DNA of 64,000 nucleotides from CAVVAL01 sp963740215 (GTDB lineage Bacteria; Actinomycetota; Actinomycetes; Mycobacteriales; Cryptosporangiaceae). Position numbers and translations under genes: made by a program. Shown here piece after piece: positions 16,568-25,283 of this stretch (positions are counted from its first letter, which is position 1; every line of letters begins with the position of its first letter). Below the pieces are notes generated by a model that saw nothing but the letters and a program-made list of their open reading frames with translations, was not told the origin of the DNA and searched no databases. Location of the stretch: the NCBI GenBank assembly GCA_963740215.1, contig CAVUDJ010000005.1, positions 416,946 to 480,945 on the forward strand. Direction: 5' to 3'.

Positions 16568-17607
16568 TTGAGCACGATGGCGGTCCACGTCTTGATCCAG
16601 TCCTCCCGGTTGGCCGCGATCTCCTCGGCCGGGAGCGTCTTCGGATCGGTCGGCTTCGCGGCGAACTTCGTGAACACGGCCGGCAGGGTGGCGTCCTCCC
16701 GCGCGGGGAAGACGAACATCTGCATCGGCACGTCCTGCTGGAACTCGCGGCTGAGCAGGAAGTCGAGCAGCTTCTTGCCGCCGTCGGCGTTGGCGGCGCC
16801 GTCGAGCAGGCCGGCGAACTCGATCTGGCGGAAGCAGGTGTCGAGCGCCACCCCGGTCGGCGCCTCGGTCAGCGGCTTCTCCGAGAACGCGACCTCGGCC
16901 GGCGGGCTCGACGCGTACGAGACAACGAGCGGCTTCTTGCCCTTGCTCTGCGATCCACCGGAGAAGCTGCCGTTGTACGCCTGCTCCCAGCCGTCGACGA
17001 CCTCGACCCCGTTGGCCTTGAGGTCACGCCAGTACTTCTCCCAACCGTCCGCACCAAACTCGGCGATCGAACCGAGCAGGAACGCCAGGCCAGGTGACGA
17101 CGTGGCCGGGTTCTCGACGACGAGCTGGTTCCTGTACTCGGGCTTCGTCAGGTCGGCGAAGGTGGCCGGCGGCTTCTTCGCGCCGGTGAACGCCTTCTTG
17201 TCGTAGTTGACGCAGACGTCGCCGTAGTCGACCGGCGTGACGTGGTGCCCAGGGTCGAGCTTGAACTCGTCCGGCACCTGGTCGAGGCCCTTCGCCTCGT
17301 ACCGCGTGAAGATCTTCTCGTCCAGCGCCCGCGACAGGAACGTGTTGTCGACGCCGAAGAACACGTCGCCCTGCGGCTTGCCCTTGGTGAGGATCGCCTG
17401 GTTGACGGCCGCGCCGGCGTCGCCGCTGCGGAGCACCTTGACGGTGATCCCGGTCTCCTTGGTGAAGCCGTCGAGGACTTCCTTTGTCACCGCGAACGAC
17501 TCGTGGGTGACGAGCGTGACCTCGTTCTTGTCGGCGCCGCTGTCGTTACAGGCTGTGAGCGCGGTCGCGGCGACGATAGCCGCGACGAGCGCACGTGTGA
17601 ACACCAT
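16564..17607 (-). CDS. thiB: Thiamine ABC transporter substrate-binding lipoprotein (347 aa)
   Basis: ATG at 17607 with an SD (ggagggaagg) that is the 3' edge of a TPP riboswitch. A lipoprotein signal (VAAIVAATALTAC, lipobox Cys near residue 19) anchors it outside the membrane. The mature protein has the periplasmic-binding fold of the TbpA/ThiB family: THESFAVTKEVLDGF, GDVFFGVDNTFLSRAL, VTPVDYGDVCVNYDK and NPATSSPGLAFLLG. It captures thiamine, TMP or TPP and hands it to ThiP. First gene of thiBPQ, controlled by the riboswitch. Confidence 0.93.
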   Translation of the reverse strand: MVFTRALVAAIVAATALTACNDSGADKNEVTLVTHESFAVTKEVLDGFTKETGITVKVLRSGDAGAAVNQAILTKGKPQGDVFFGVDNTFLSRALDEKIFTRYEAKGLDQVPDEFKLDPGHHVTPVDYGDVCVNYDKKAFTGAKKPPATFADLTKPEYRNQLVVENPATSSPGLAFLLGSIAEFGADGWEKYWRDLKANGVEVVDGWEQAYNGSFSGGSQSKGKKPLVVSYASSPPAEVAFSEKPLTEAPTGVALDTCFRQIEFAGLLDGAANADGGKKLLDFLLSREFQQDVPMQMFVFPAREDATLPAVFTKFAAKPTDPKTLPAEEIAANREDWIKTWTAIVLK

Positions 17608-17616
17608 GAGGAACCT

Positions 17617-17703
17617 TCCCTCCGCTGGCATTACCCAGTGCAGGTTCGACGGGTCGGCGGCGCTGGCGGCCACCCTCTCAGCCCGGCTGTCCCGAGCTCC
17701 CCG
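17617..17703 (-). promoter_or_regulatory. TPP riboswitch (THI element)
   Basis: On the minus strand the conserved TPP-aptamer elements occur in order: GGGGAGC, GGGCTGAGAGGG, GACCCGTCGAACCTG, CTGGGTAATGCCAGCGGAGG. The last segment runs straight into the thiB Shine-Dalgarno, ten bases before the ATG. TPP binding should therefore close the ribosome site and shut off thiBPQ translation. No separate terminator hairpin is seen. Confidence 0.95.
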
Positions 17704-17754
17704 GCGGGCGTATGGTGCGCCCGCGTCGCTCATCGTAACGTCGCTGCGGGTAGG

Positions 17755-17935
17755 GAGCGCCGGGGCAACCGGACCGACGCCGCAACGCCGGGAAGCGGGG
17801 AGGCGGGGCGACGCCGCCTGCGCGGGAAGCGGGGCAACCGGAGCCGCCGCCGCCGGGCGCGGGGAGGGAGCGCGCGGGGCAACCGGACCTCCGCCGCCAG
17901 CGCGGGGAGGCGGGGACCGACCGCGGCTAGCGCTG
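17755..17935. repeat. Degenerate GC-rich intergenic repeats
   Basis: The region between the riboswitch and the subtilase (17704-18179) has no convincing gene. It holds three imperfect units starting GGGGCAACCGGA (near 17762, 17834, 17878), each followed by a GCCGCC-rich stretch and GCGGGGAGG. They probably reflect slippage. The thi promoter must lie somewhere here but I cannot place it. Confidence 0.45.
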
Positions 17936-18080
17936 CAGGGAGGCGGGAAGCTGCCTCGCCGTCGCAGCGAGCGCGCAGGGCGGCGGTTGCTGACGGCTCT
18001 CGACGCCGCGTGCGGTGGTATCGCCGCATAGTGCGCGACGGTATCGCTAGGCAGGAAGCGATGTCCGCGTCCACTGTGGA

Positions 18081-18137
18081 TTAGTCGGGGAAGGTAACGC
18101 TACCAGCAAAGGAATTCGGTTACCTTTCCCGACTAGT
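18081..18137 (-). terminator. Inverted repeat downstream of the subtilase
   Basis: TAGTCGGGGAAGGTAAC (18081-18097) and GTTACCTTTCCCGACTA (18119-18135, approximate) are complementary with one mismatch around a loop of about 20 nt. It lies 45-100 bases past the leftward subtilase stop, where a terminator is expected. It could also be a palindromic remnant. Confidence 0.5.
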
Positions 18138-18179
18138 CCTATGTGGACGAGGCCCGGGCGCTGCGAGCTGGCCGGACCC

Positions 18180-21100
18180 TTAGGAGTCGACGCGCACCAG
18201 GGTGGAGCTGCTGGCGGTGCCGCCGTCGCTGAAGGTGACCCGGCCGAGCCAGCGCTTGCCGGCGTCGAGCCCGGACCAGTTCACGGCGACCGACGTCGGC
18301 TCGGCGATCGTCACCGACTTCGACGCCGGCGTGACGGTCGCGTTGCCCACCGTCGTGGTGCCGAGCGACCAACTGTTGAGCTTGGCGTCGAGCGAGGACG
18401 CGCCGCCGCCGATCGAGTACATGTCGACGTACACGTCGTAGGACGCTGCTGCAGGGTTGGCCAGGTCGACCTGCTCCTGCGCGGTGCCGCCGGTGCTGGA
18501 TCCGACCAGCGAGGCGGTACCGGCCCGGTAGACGAACACGTCGAGGTCGGTGCCGTCGGCATAGTCGCTGTCGAACGTCGAGAACCGGGCGAGCTTCGTG
18601 CCCGCCGGCACGTTCACCGTGAACTTCGCGGTGTGGTCGCTTGCCGCCGGGTTCGTGACCGGGAACGCCTGGCCGTCGGGGTTGGCGAGGTTCCCGGTAC
18701 TCACCGTGGACGGCACCAGCCCGACCACCGACGACGTGAGCGTGCCCGTGTATCCGGCGGTCACCGGCACCTCGACGGAACCGCTCCCGCCCACCCCGCT
18801 CACCGACACGGGCGCCGCCACCGCCACCGGCCGTACCGCGAGCGGCGACCGCACGTGGTGCTTGCCGTCGCTCCAGGTCACGGCGCCATAGGCGTACTCG
18901 TCGAAGGCGGCCGAGATCCGCTTGACCTTCACCGTGAACGTCTTGCGCTTGCCCGGCTCGATCGTGAACCGGGACGGCGAGACCGTGACCTCGACACCGG
19001 CCGGCTCCTGCACGCTCACCACGTACGTCTGCTTCTTCGACGCGACGCTCGTGACCGTGCGCGTGATCGTCTGGATCCCGGCCAGCGCGCCGATCGCGAG
19101 AGACGGCCCGTTCAGGTCGCTCGGATCGATGGGGCCGCCCGCATCGGTGCAGTCCGTGCCGGTGCGCTCGCCGGTGCCGCAGAGGTAGCGCATCCAGTCC
19201 TTCGGCCCGCTCTCGTAGACCAGGCCGGGGAGGAACGTCTTGGCCGGGAGCACCTGGCCGGCGCCGTACTCGCGCGCCGTGGCGAGGCCACCGGTGTCGA
19301 GCGTGATCGGCTGGCCCTGGTTGTCTCGCGTGGTGGCGCTGGTCATCAGCGCGGACTTGACCGCCATCGGCGACCACTTCGGGTGCTTGCCGATCACGAG
19401 CGCTGCCAGGCCGGCGATGTGCGGTGCCGCCATCGACGTGCCGGAGAGGAGGTCCCAGCTGCGGCCCTTGCCTTCCTCGGGCGAGACGGCGGCGAGCACG
19501 TCGACGCCGGGCGCCATGATGTCGGGCTTCATCAGGTCACCGGACCCGGCCAGGGCAGGGCCTCGCGACGAGAACGACGCCACCTTCGGCGCCGGGGCGC
19601 CGGTGACGATCACACCCTTGTCGAGGGACGCCGTGGCACCGGCTCCGCCCGCGTAGGCCTTCACCTCGGCGCCGGCCACGTGGTCGAGGTGGACGCTCGG
19701 CACGTAGTGCAGGTCGGCGTTGACCGAGTTCGGACCCGTGTTGACGAGCACCATGCCGACGCCGCCCGCGTCCCGGACGACCAGGCTCTTCTCGTTGCGC
19801 GCGTTGACGCCACGGTCGCAGACGACGATCTTGCCGGCCGCCTTGGCCGGGTCGAGCGTGCCGGGGAAGCACAGCTTGGCGTCGGCGCCCTCCTTGGCGA
19901 CAGCCGTGGAGAGCACGAGCGGGGCGCTCGGGACAGCGTTGCCGACCCCGACGCCCGTCACGTTCTTGTCGTTCCCGAGGTGCAGCGTCGCTGTGGCGGC
20001 ACGGTCGTGCGTGCTCGCGGCGACCGTCGTCACCCACGGGTCGTTGTGCGCGACCGTGCTCGCGCCAGGGCCGTTGTTGCCGGCCGACACCGCGACGAAC
20101 ACGCCGGCCTGGGCGGCGCGGAAGAACGCCAGCTCCACCGGGTCCACACTGGACACCCGCGAGCCGCTGATCGAGTAGTTGAGGACGTCCACACCGTCGG
20201 CGACGGCGGCGTCGATCGCGGCGACACTGTCGCTGGTGTTGCAGCCGCCGCTGCCGTCCTCGGCCGTGGCCCAGCAGACCTTGTACACGGCGAGCTTGGC
20301 GGCCGGCGCCATGCCCGAGACCTTGCCGAGGTCGGCGCCGTCGACGCTGGCCGGCACGCCCGCGTTCCCGGCAGCGGTGGAGGCGGTGTGCGAGCCGTGG
20401 CTCTGCCAACCGCGCGGCGAGAGGTACTCGCGCCGGATCACGTTGTCGGGGCCGATGCCCTTCACGAAGTACCGGCCGCCGATGACCTTGTTGTTGCAGG
20501 TGAACCACGGTGCTTCGAGCCCGGCGTCGCACACGCCCTTGAACCGCTTCTTCGTGGTCACGTCGCTCCAGGACGGCGGGAGCGCGGCGAAGCTCGGGTT
20601 CTCGGACCAGAGCCCGGAGTCGATGATGCCGACGATGACGTCCTCGCCGGCCTTGCTCGCGCCGCCGTACTGCTGCTGCCACACGCCGTCCGAGCCGGTG
20701 AGGCCGAGCATGTCGGGCGTGGTGGAGGTGTCGAGGTGGCGCAGCTCGTCCTTGGTGACCGAGACGACGCCCGGCGTGGCGGCGAGCACCGCTGCCTGCT
20801 TGCCGGTCAGCTCGGCGGCGAAGCCGGTGAACGTGAAGTTGTAGTCGTAGAGCTTCTTCGCGCCCTTGACCCGCGCGAGTACCGCGCTGCGCCTGCCGTC
20901 GAGGTGCTTGACGTACTTCTGGACGTCGGCGTTCGTGCGGTCGACCGTCGCCCCCTCGGCGGGCTTCGTGGCCTTCAACCCTGGGACGGCGCCCTGGTAC
21001 GTGGCGACCGGCTGGTCGGCGAGCTGCACCAGGTAGGTGCCGTCGTCGTGCGGACCGTCCGGCGACGGCGCGGTGGCGTCGGTGGCCGCCAGCGCGGCGC

Positions 21101-21197
21101 CCGGGGTTGCGATGACTACCGCGGCGGCGGCGGCGAGTAGACGCGATAGGAGCGTGCGCCCAGCCGGCCACTGCCCCGTCGGCGGATGCTCAAGCAC
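18180..21197 (-). CDS. Secreted subtilisin-like serine protease, S8 family (1005 aa)
   Basis: GTG at 21197 after a GGGGG SD. A signal peptide occupies residues 12-38 (LLAAAAAVVIATPGAALAA). An I9-type prodomain follows to about residue 150 (YLVQLADQPVATYQG). Catalytic Asp is in VIVGIIDSGLW, His in GWQSHGSHTASTAAGN, Ser in LSGTSMAAPHIAGLAAL. A PA-like insert sits between His and Ser (AKLCFPGTLDPAKAAGKIVV), and a C-terminal fibronectin-III-like plus prepeptidase-like region covers 740-1005. Architecture matches plant-like cucumisin subtilases of actinomycetes. It is secreted and probably degrades external protein. Monocistronic. Confidence 0.93.
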   Translation of the reverse strand: MLEHPPTGQWPAGRTLLSRLLAAAAAVVIATPGAALAATDATAPSPDGPHDDGTYLVQLADQPVATYQGAVPGLKATKPAEGATVDRTNADVQKYVKHLDGRRSAVLARVKGAKKLYDYNFTFTGFAAELTGKQAAVLAATPGVVSVTKDELRHLDTSTTPDMLGLTGSDGVWQQQYGGASKAGEDVIVGIIDSGLWSENPSFAALPPSWSDVTTKKRFKGVCDAGLEAPWFTCNNKVIGGRYFVKGIGPDNVIRREYLSPRGWQSHGSHTASTAAGNAGVPASVDGADLGKVSGMAPAAKLAVYKVCWATAEDGSGGCNTSDSVAAIDAAVADGVDVLNYSISGSRVSSVDPVELAFFRAAQAGVFVAVSAGNNGPGASTVAHNDPWVTTVAASTHDRAATATLHLGNDKNVTGVGVGNAVPSAPLVLSTAVAKEGADAKLCFPGTLDPAKAAGKIVVCDRGVNARNEKSLVVRDAGGVGMVLVNTGPNSVNADLHYVPSVHLDHVAGAEVKAYAGGAGATASLDKGVIVTGAPAPKVASFSSRGPALAGSGDLMKPDIMAPGVDVLAAVSPEEGKGRSWDLLSGTSMAAPHIAGLAALVIGKHPKWSPMAVKSALMTSATTRDNQGQPITLDTGGLATAREYGAGQVLPAKTFLPGLVYESGPKDWMRYLCGTGERTGTDCTDAGGPIDPSDLNGPSLAIGALAGIQTITRTVTSVASKKQTYVVSVQEPAGVEVTVSPSRFTIEPGKRKTFTVKVKRISAAFDEYAYGAVTWSDGKHHVRSPLAVRPVAVAAPVSVSGVGGSGSVEVPVTAGYTGTLTSSVVGLVPSTVSTGNLANPDGQAFPVTNPAASDHTAKFTVNVPAGTKLARFSTFDSDYADGTDLDVFVYRAGTASLVGSSTGGTAQEQVDLANPAAASYDVYVDMYSIGGGASSLDAKLNSWSLGTTTVGNATVTPASKSVTIAEPTSVAVNWSGLDAGKRWLGRVTFSDGGTASSSTLVRVDS

Positions 21198-21373
21198 TGT
21201 GCCCCCTCGTCGAACGTGTCAGCCCGGCTGAATATCGCGGGATCGCCCGGGTCTGACAAGAGTTATGCCGAACTCAGCATGAGCGGCTTGCGCACAGCGG
21301 CTCACCCGGCTTGTATGACACTTACTACGCGTTCGTGCGCCGTACTGACATACCTGAGGGAGCTGATCCGGCC

Positions 21374-23041
21374 ATGCCGAACCCCGTCGAGGCCCTGATC
21401 TCCGAGCACCGGCCCACGCTGGAACGCGCGCTGGAGGCGATCCGCAGCCGCGAGTACTTCAGCCAGTTCCCCGAGTCGATCAAGGCCCAGCCGGAAGGCG
21501 CCATGGAGGCAGGTCAGCGGGCGTTCGAGGCGTACCTCGGCAAGCCGTTCCCGCTGGAGCAGCCCGGTACCGACGGCACGGTGAGCACCGAGAAGTCGCC
21601 GTACGGGCTCGACCTCGACATCAGCTATCCGCACGCCTCGCTCGACGTGCTCCTGCCCGCCGCTGCCGCCGGGCTCCCTGCCTGGCGCGACGCCGGACCG
21701 GACGCCCGCGCTGCCGTGTGCGTCGAGATCCTGGCCCGGCTGCACGCCCGCAGCGTCGAGATCGCGCACGCCTGCATGCACACGAGCGGGCAGGCGTTCG
21801 GCATGGCGTTCCAGGCCGGTGGCGCGCACGCGCAGGACCGCGGCCTGGAGGCGGTCGCCTACGCCCACGCCGAGCAGACCCGCCACGCCGCCACGGCGCG
21901 GTGGGAGAAGCCGATGGGCAAGCGCGGGCCGCTGGTGATGGACAAGAAGTTCACGGCCGTACCGCGGGGCATCGCGCTCGTCATCGGCTGCAACACCTTC
22001 CCGACGTGGAACAGCTACCCCGGCCTCTTCGCCAGCCTGGCCACCGGCAATGCGGTCGTGGTCAAGCCGCACCCGCGCGCCGTGCTGCCGCTGGCCATCA
22101 GCGTGGCGGTCGCCCGCGAGGTGCTGTCCGAGGCCGGCTTCGACCCGAACCTCGTGACGCTCGTCGCCGAGAACCCGGACGAGAAGCTGGCCGCCGTGCT
22201 GGCTCAGCGGCCGGAGGTGAAGATCATCGACTTCACGGGCTCGACGGCGTTCGGCGACTGGCTGGAGACGAACGCCCGCCAGGCCCAGGTGTACACCGAG
22301 AAGGCCGGCGTCAACACGATCGTCATCGACTCGACCGACGACTACACGGGCATGCTCAACAACGTCGCGTTCTCGCTGTCCCTCTACACCGGACAGATGT
22401 GCACGGCGCCCCAGAACCTGCTCATCCCCCGCGAGGGCATCACGGCCGGCGGCGAGCACAAGTCGTTCGACGAGGTCACCGCCGACCTGGCCGGCGCGGT
22501 CGACACCCTGCTCGGCGAGGAGAAGCGGGCGGTGGAGATCCTCGGCGCGGTCGTCAACGACGACGTCCTCGGCCGGATCGACGGCGCTGCGGGCAAGGGC
22601 AAGGTCGTGCTGGCGTCGCGGGCGGTCGACCACCCGGCGTTCCCCGGCGCCACGATCCGCACGCCGACGATCGTCGCCGTGGACTCCGCCGATGCTGACG
22701 CGTACGGCGCGGAGTGCTTCGGCCCGATCTCGTTCGCGGTGGCCACCGACTCCACCGACGCCTCGATCAAGCTCTTCCGCACGGTCGTCGCCGAGAAGGG
22801 TGCGCTGACGGCGTCGATCTACTCCGCGGACGAGTCCGTGCTGGACGCGATGGAGGAGGCGGCCCAGGACGTCGGCGTCGCGCTGTCCTGCAACCTCACG
22901 GGCGGCGTGTACGTCAACCAGTCGGCGGCGTTCTCCGACTTCCACGGCACCGGCGCCAACGCGGCTGCCAACGCGGCGCTGACGGACGGCGCGTACGTGG
23001 CGGGCCGGTTCCGGATCGTGCAGTCGCGCCGCCACGCCTGA
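21374..23041 (+). CDS. paaN: Phenylacetic acid degradation protein PaaN, aldehyde dehydrogenase superfamily (555 aa)
   Basis: I take the ATG at 21374 (MPNPVEALISEHRPTLERAL) with GAGGGAG upstream; the frame stays open to an ATG at 21311. The ALDH fold is evident: the NAD-binding loop VIGCNTFPTWNSYPGLFASL, VVVKPHPRAVLPLAISVAV, IDFTGSTAFGDWLE, catalytic Cys in LYTGQMCTAPQN and the late AECFGPISFAV motif. The 550-560 residue length fits the actinobacterial PaaN family. It is thought to oxidise the ring-opened semialdehyde CoA thioester of phenylacetate. No other paa genes are nearby. It diverges from the subtilase gene across 176 bp that hold the promoters. Confidence 0.9.
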   Translation: MPNPVEALISEHRPTLERALEAIRSREYFSQFPESIKAQPEGAMEAGQRAFEAYLGKPFPLEQPGTDGTVSTEKSPYGLDLDISYPHASLDVLLPAAAAGLPAWRDAGPDARAAVCVEILARLHARSVEIAHACMHTSGQAFGMAFQAGGAHAQDRGLEAVAYAHAEQTRHAATARWEKPMGKRGPLVMDKKFTAVPRGIALVIGCNTFPTWNSYPGLFASLATGNAVVVKPHPRAVLPLAISVAVAREVLSEAGFDPNLVTLVAENPDEKLAAVLAQRPEVKIIDFTGSTAFGDWLETNARQAQVYTEKAGVNTIVIDSTDDYTGMLNNVAFSLSLYTGQMCTAPQNLLIPREGITAGGEHKSFDEVTADLAGAVDTLLGEEKRAVEILGAVVNDDVLGRIDGAAGKGKVVLASRAVDHPAFPGATIRTPTIVAVDSADADAYGAECFGPISFAVATDSTDASIKLFRTVVAEKGALTASIYSADESVLDAMEEAAQDVGVALSCNLTGGVYVNQSAAFSDFHGTGANAAANAALTDGAYVAGRFRIVQSRRHA

Positions 23042-23050
23042 TCGCGGTTT

Positions 23051-23090
23051 GGGCGATCTTTCTGTCGTTATAGCGCCAGAAAGATCGCCC
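23051..23090. terminator. Bidirectional terminator between convergent genes
   Basis: GGGCGATCTTTCTG (23051-23064) and CAGAAAGATCGCCC (23077-23090) form a perfect 14-bp stem with a 12-nt loop. It sits exactly between the paaN stop and the stop of the convergent flavohaemoprotein gene. Confidence 0.8.
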
Positions 23091-23098
23091 GAACACCG

Positions 23099-24202
23099 CT
23101 AGAACGTGTCGTACTTGATCCGCTCGGGCGGCACCTGCAACTCACGGAACCTGGCCACCGTCGCGCGGATCATGTCCGGCGACCCGGACGCGAACACGTC
23201 GTGCGAGTACCAGGTGCCGTGCCGCGACAGCACGTCCGGAAGGCTTGCGTGCTCGCCGGTGTAGTCGAAGTCCTCGGACACGGCGGGTACCACCGTCAGC
23301 CACGGGTGCCGGCTGGCGAGTTCGTGCATCGCGTCGAGGTCGTAGAGGTCCACGGTCTTGCGGACGCCGAAGAACAGGTGCGCCTGACGGGTCGTGTTCC
23401 ACCGGCGCAGGTCGTCGATGAGCGCCTTCATCGGAGCCAGGCCGGTGCCTCCGGCGACGAAGACCAGGTCGCGCTCCGAATCCCGGTCGAGCACCATCGT
23501 GCCCATCGGCGGCCCCAGCTTGAGGATCTCGCCGACCTTGGCACGCCGCACCAGCGCGCCGCTCACCCAACCGGCGCCCAGCGACCGGACGTGGAACTCC
23601 AACCGGCCGTCACGGCGTGGCGCGTTCGCCATCGAGTACGGGCGCCACACGCGCGGTGTGTGGACGCACTCGACGCTCGCGTACTGGCCGGGCTCGAACG
23701 GGTACGGCTGGTCCGGCTGGACGTGGAGCACCGCGATGTCGTGTGTGCGCCGGTCGATGCCGACGATCTCGGCGTTCCAGAACGCGGGAGTGTCGCCGGC
23801 CGCGGCAGCGGCGTCGATCATCGTCCGGGCGGCGATGCTGTACGTACGCCACCAGGCCGCCTCGAGCTCGTCGGTCCACTCGCCGTACGAGTACTCCCTG
23901 ATGGCACCGATCAGCGCCCGGCCGACCGCGTCGTAGTGCGCCGGCTCGACCTGGAACTTGCGGTGGTCTCTGGCGAGCTGCTGCAGCATCGGGACGACCT
24001 GCGCCGGCTGGTCCACCGATTGGACGATGTTGACCAGCGCGCGAAACAGGCGGTCGCGCTGCGCGTTCATCGCCAGCGGAAACATCGACCGGAGGTGCGG
24101 ATTCTCGACAAACAGCCGGGCGTAGAAGTACCCGGTGACCTTGTCGTATACCGGCTCTACCAGCGCCAGGCTTTCCTTCAACAGCTGGGAGTCGTTCGAC
24201 AT
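23099..24202 (-). CDS. Flavohaemoprotein-like globin/ferredoxin-NADP reductase fusion (367 aa)
   Basis: I prefer the ATG at 24202 (MSNDSQLLKESLALVEPV) with GAGG upstream over a start at 24229. Residues 1-135 form a globin: Tyr in TGYFYARLF (B10 region) and proximal His in LARDHRKFQVEPAHYDAVG. Residues 145-250 form the FAD domain (EPGQYASVECVH, RPYSMANAPRRDG). Residues 255-367 form the NAD(P) domain (LVFVAGGTGLAPMKALI, HLFFGVRKTVDLYD, DVFASGSPDMI). The enzyme likely detoxifies NO as a dioxygenase or reduces other acceptors. Convergent with paaN. Confidence 0.9.
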   Translation of the reverse strand: MSNDSQLLKESLALVEPVYDKVTGYFYARLFVENPHLRSMFPLAMNAQRDRLFRALVNIVQSVDQPAQVVPMLQQLARDHRKFQVEPAHYDAVGRALIGAIREYSYGEWTDELEAAWWRTYSIAARTMIDAAAAAGDTPAFWNAEIVGIDRRTHDIAVLHVQPDQPYPFEPGQYASVECVHTPRVWRPYSMANAPRRDGRLEFHVRSLGAGWVSGALVRRAKVGEILKLGPPMGTMVLDRDSERDLVFVAGGTGLAPMKALIDDLRRWNTTRQAHLFFGVRKTVDLYDLDAMHELASRHPWLTVVPAVSEDFDYTGEHASLPDVLSRHGTWYSHDVFASGSPDMIRATVARFRELQVPPERIKYDTF

Positions 24203-24352
24203 CACAACCTCGCCCCGCCTGCTCGGCACCGCTCCCCGGCCCCGGCGCAGTGGTTGCCTTCTGTGTTCGCCCCATCCTCCACTGTGACCACAAGAACCTA
24301 CCCTGGCGTGTCTAGGCTTCCGTCAAACTCGTTCGCTCAACAAGGAGTAGCG

Positions 24353-24457
24353 ATGCGACAACCGGTTGCAATGAGTCGCATACCGGTCATCCGATTCTCA
24401 GCTCGTGGGACTCCGTCTCAAAAATCGTGCGCCGTGGCTTGTCCTACCGGGCGGTAG
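24353..24457 (+). CDS. Possible small ORF / leader peptide (34 aa)
   Basis: ATG at 24353 behind a strong SD (aaggag at 24342-24347), with TAGGCT as a possible -10 box near 24313. The peptide is basic and has two Cys near its end (QKSCAVACPTGR). It stops 66 bases before the flavin-binding protein gene. It could be an upstream leader ORF or a small protein. Support is only the SD and spacing. Confidence 0.35.
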   Translation: MRQPVAMSRIPVIRFSARGTPSQKSCAVACPTGR

Positions 24458-24523
24458 CCGTGCGATTGTAAACGCCGTTCATTTCGTACATGTGCCGCTC
24501 TCGACCCGACGGAGGCGATTTCG

Positions 24524-25138
24524 GTGGAACAGACCGTGTGCAGGCCAGGCTCACAGGGAGAACACGAACTCCAGGAGATCCACGGCACACGGGACCGCGC
24601 CGACCGCTTCTACGACCAGCAGGTGCTCGACCACCTGAACGAGAGGATGCGCGAATTCGTCGCACGCCAGGAGATGATGTTCGTCGCCACCTCCGACCGG
24701 CACGGCGAGTGCGACAACACCTTCCGCGCCGGACCCGCCGGGTTCATCCAGGTCCTCGACGACAAGCACCTCGCCTACCCCGAGTACCGCGGCAACGGGG
24801 TCATGGCCAGCCTCGGCAACATCAGCGAGAACCCGCACATCGGCCTGCTGATCCTCGATCTCGTCAAGGACGTGATCGGGCTGCACGTCAACGGCGCCGC
24901 CCAGATCGTCGAGGACCGCGACATGCGCGCCGCCTTCCCCACGCTGACCGTCGATCCCGCGCCGGGACGGCGTCCCGAACGATGGGTGTGGGTCACCGTC
25001 CACGAGGCGTACATCCACTGCTCCAAGCACCTGCCGCGGATGGCGAAGGTCCCGCGCGAGCGGCACTGGGGCACCGACGACGTCAAGCGCAAGGGCGGCG
25101 ACTTCTTCGGAGCCAAGGACACGCCACGCCGGGCCTGA
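24524..25138 (+). CDS. Pyridoxamine 5'-phosphate oxidase family flavin-binding protein (204 aa)
   Basis: GTG at 24524 with SD GGAGG eight bases upstream. Residues 40-180 fit the FMN-binding split barrel: MMFVATSDRHGECDNTFRAG, GFIQVLDDKHLAYPEYRGNG, MASLGNISENPHIGLLILD and a beta-strand HVNGAAQIVED. The C-terminal HCSKHLPRM is common in this subgroup. It probably binds FMN or F420 and acts as an oxidoreductase of unknown substrate; it is not the biosynthetic PdxH. An antisense extension of the convergent deoR frame overlaps this gene and is almost certainly spurious. Confidence 0.85.
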   Translation: MEQTVCRPGSQGEHELQEIHGTRDRADRFYDQQVLDHLNERMREFVARQEMMFVATSDRHGECDNTFRAGPAGFIQVLDDKHLAYPEYRGNGVMASLGNISENPHIGLLILDLVKDVIGLHVNGAAQIVEDRDMRAAFPTLTVDPAPGRRPERWVWVTVHEAYIHCSKHLPRMAKVPRERHWGTDDVKRKGGDFFGAKDTPRRA

Positions 25139-25283
25139 ACGGCGCGGCCGCCGCACCGCCAGCGGACGGTTCCAGATGTCGCGGCAATTGCTGCGACGTG
25201 CCGGCGCTGACGCGCGATTTCCACGAGCACGCTGGATGGTCGGCATGCCGACGCTTGCAGGCCAGAAGACGGACGGCGCGCGC

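Noticed and set aside
18141..21140. A 999-codon open frame opposite the subtilase gene
   Set aside because: It is exactly antisense to a gene with signal peptide and full catalytic triad, has an Arg/His/Asp-rich composition and no domain. A GC-codon shadow.
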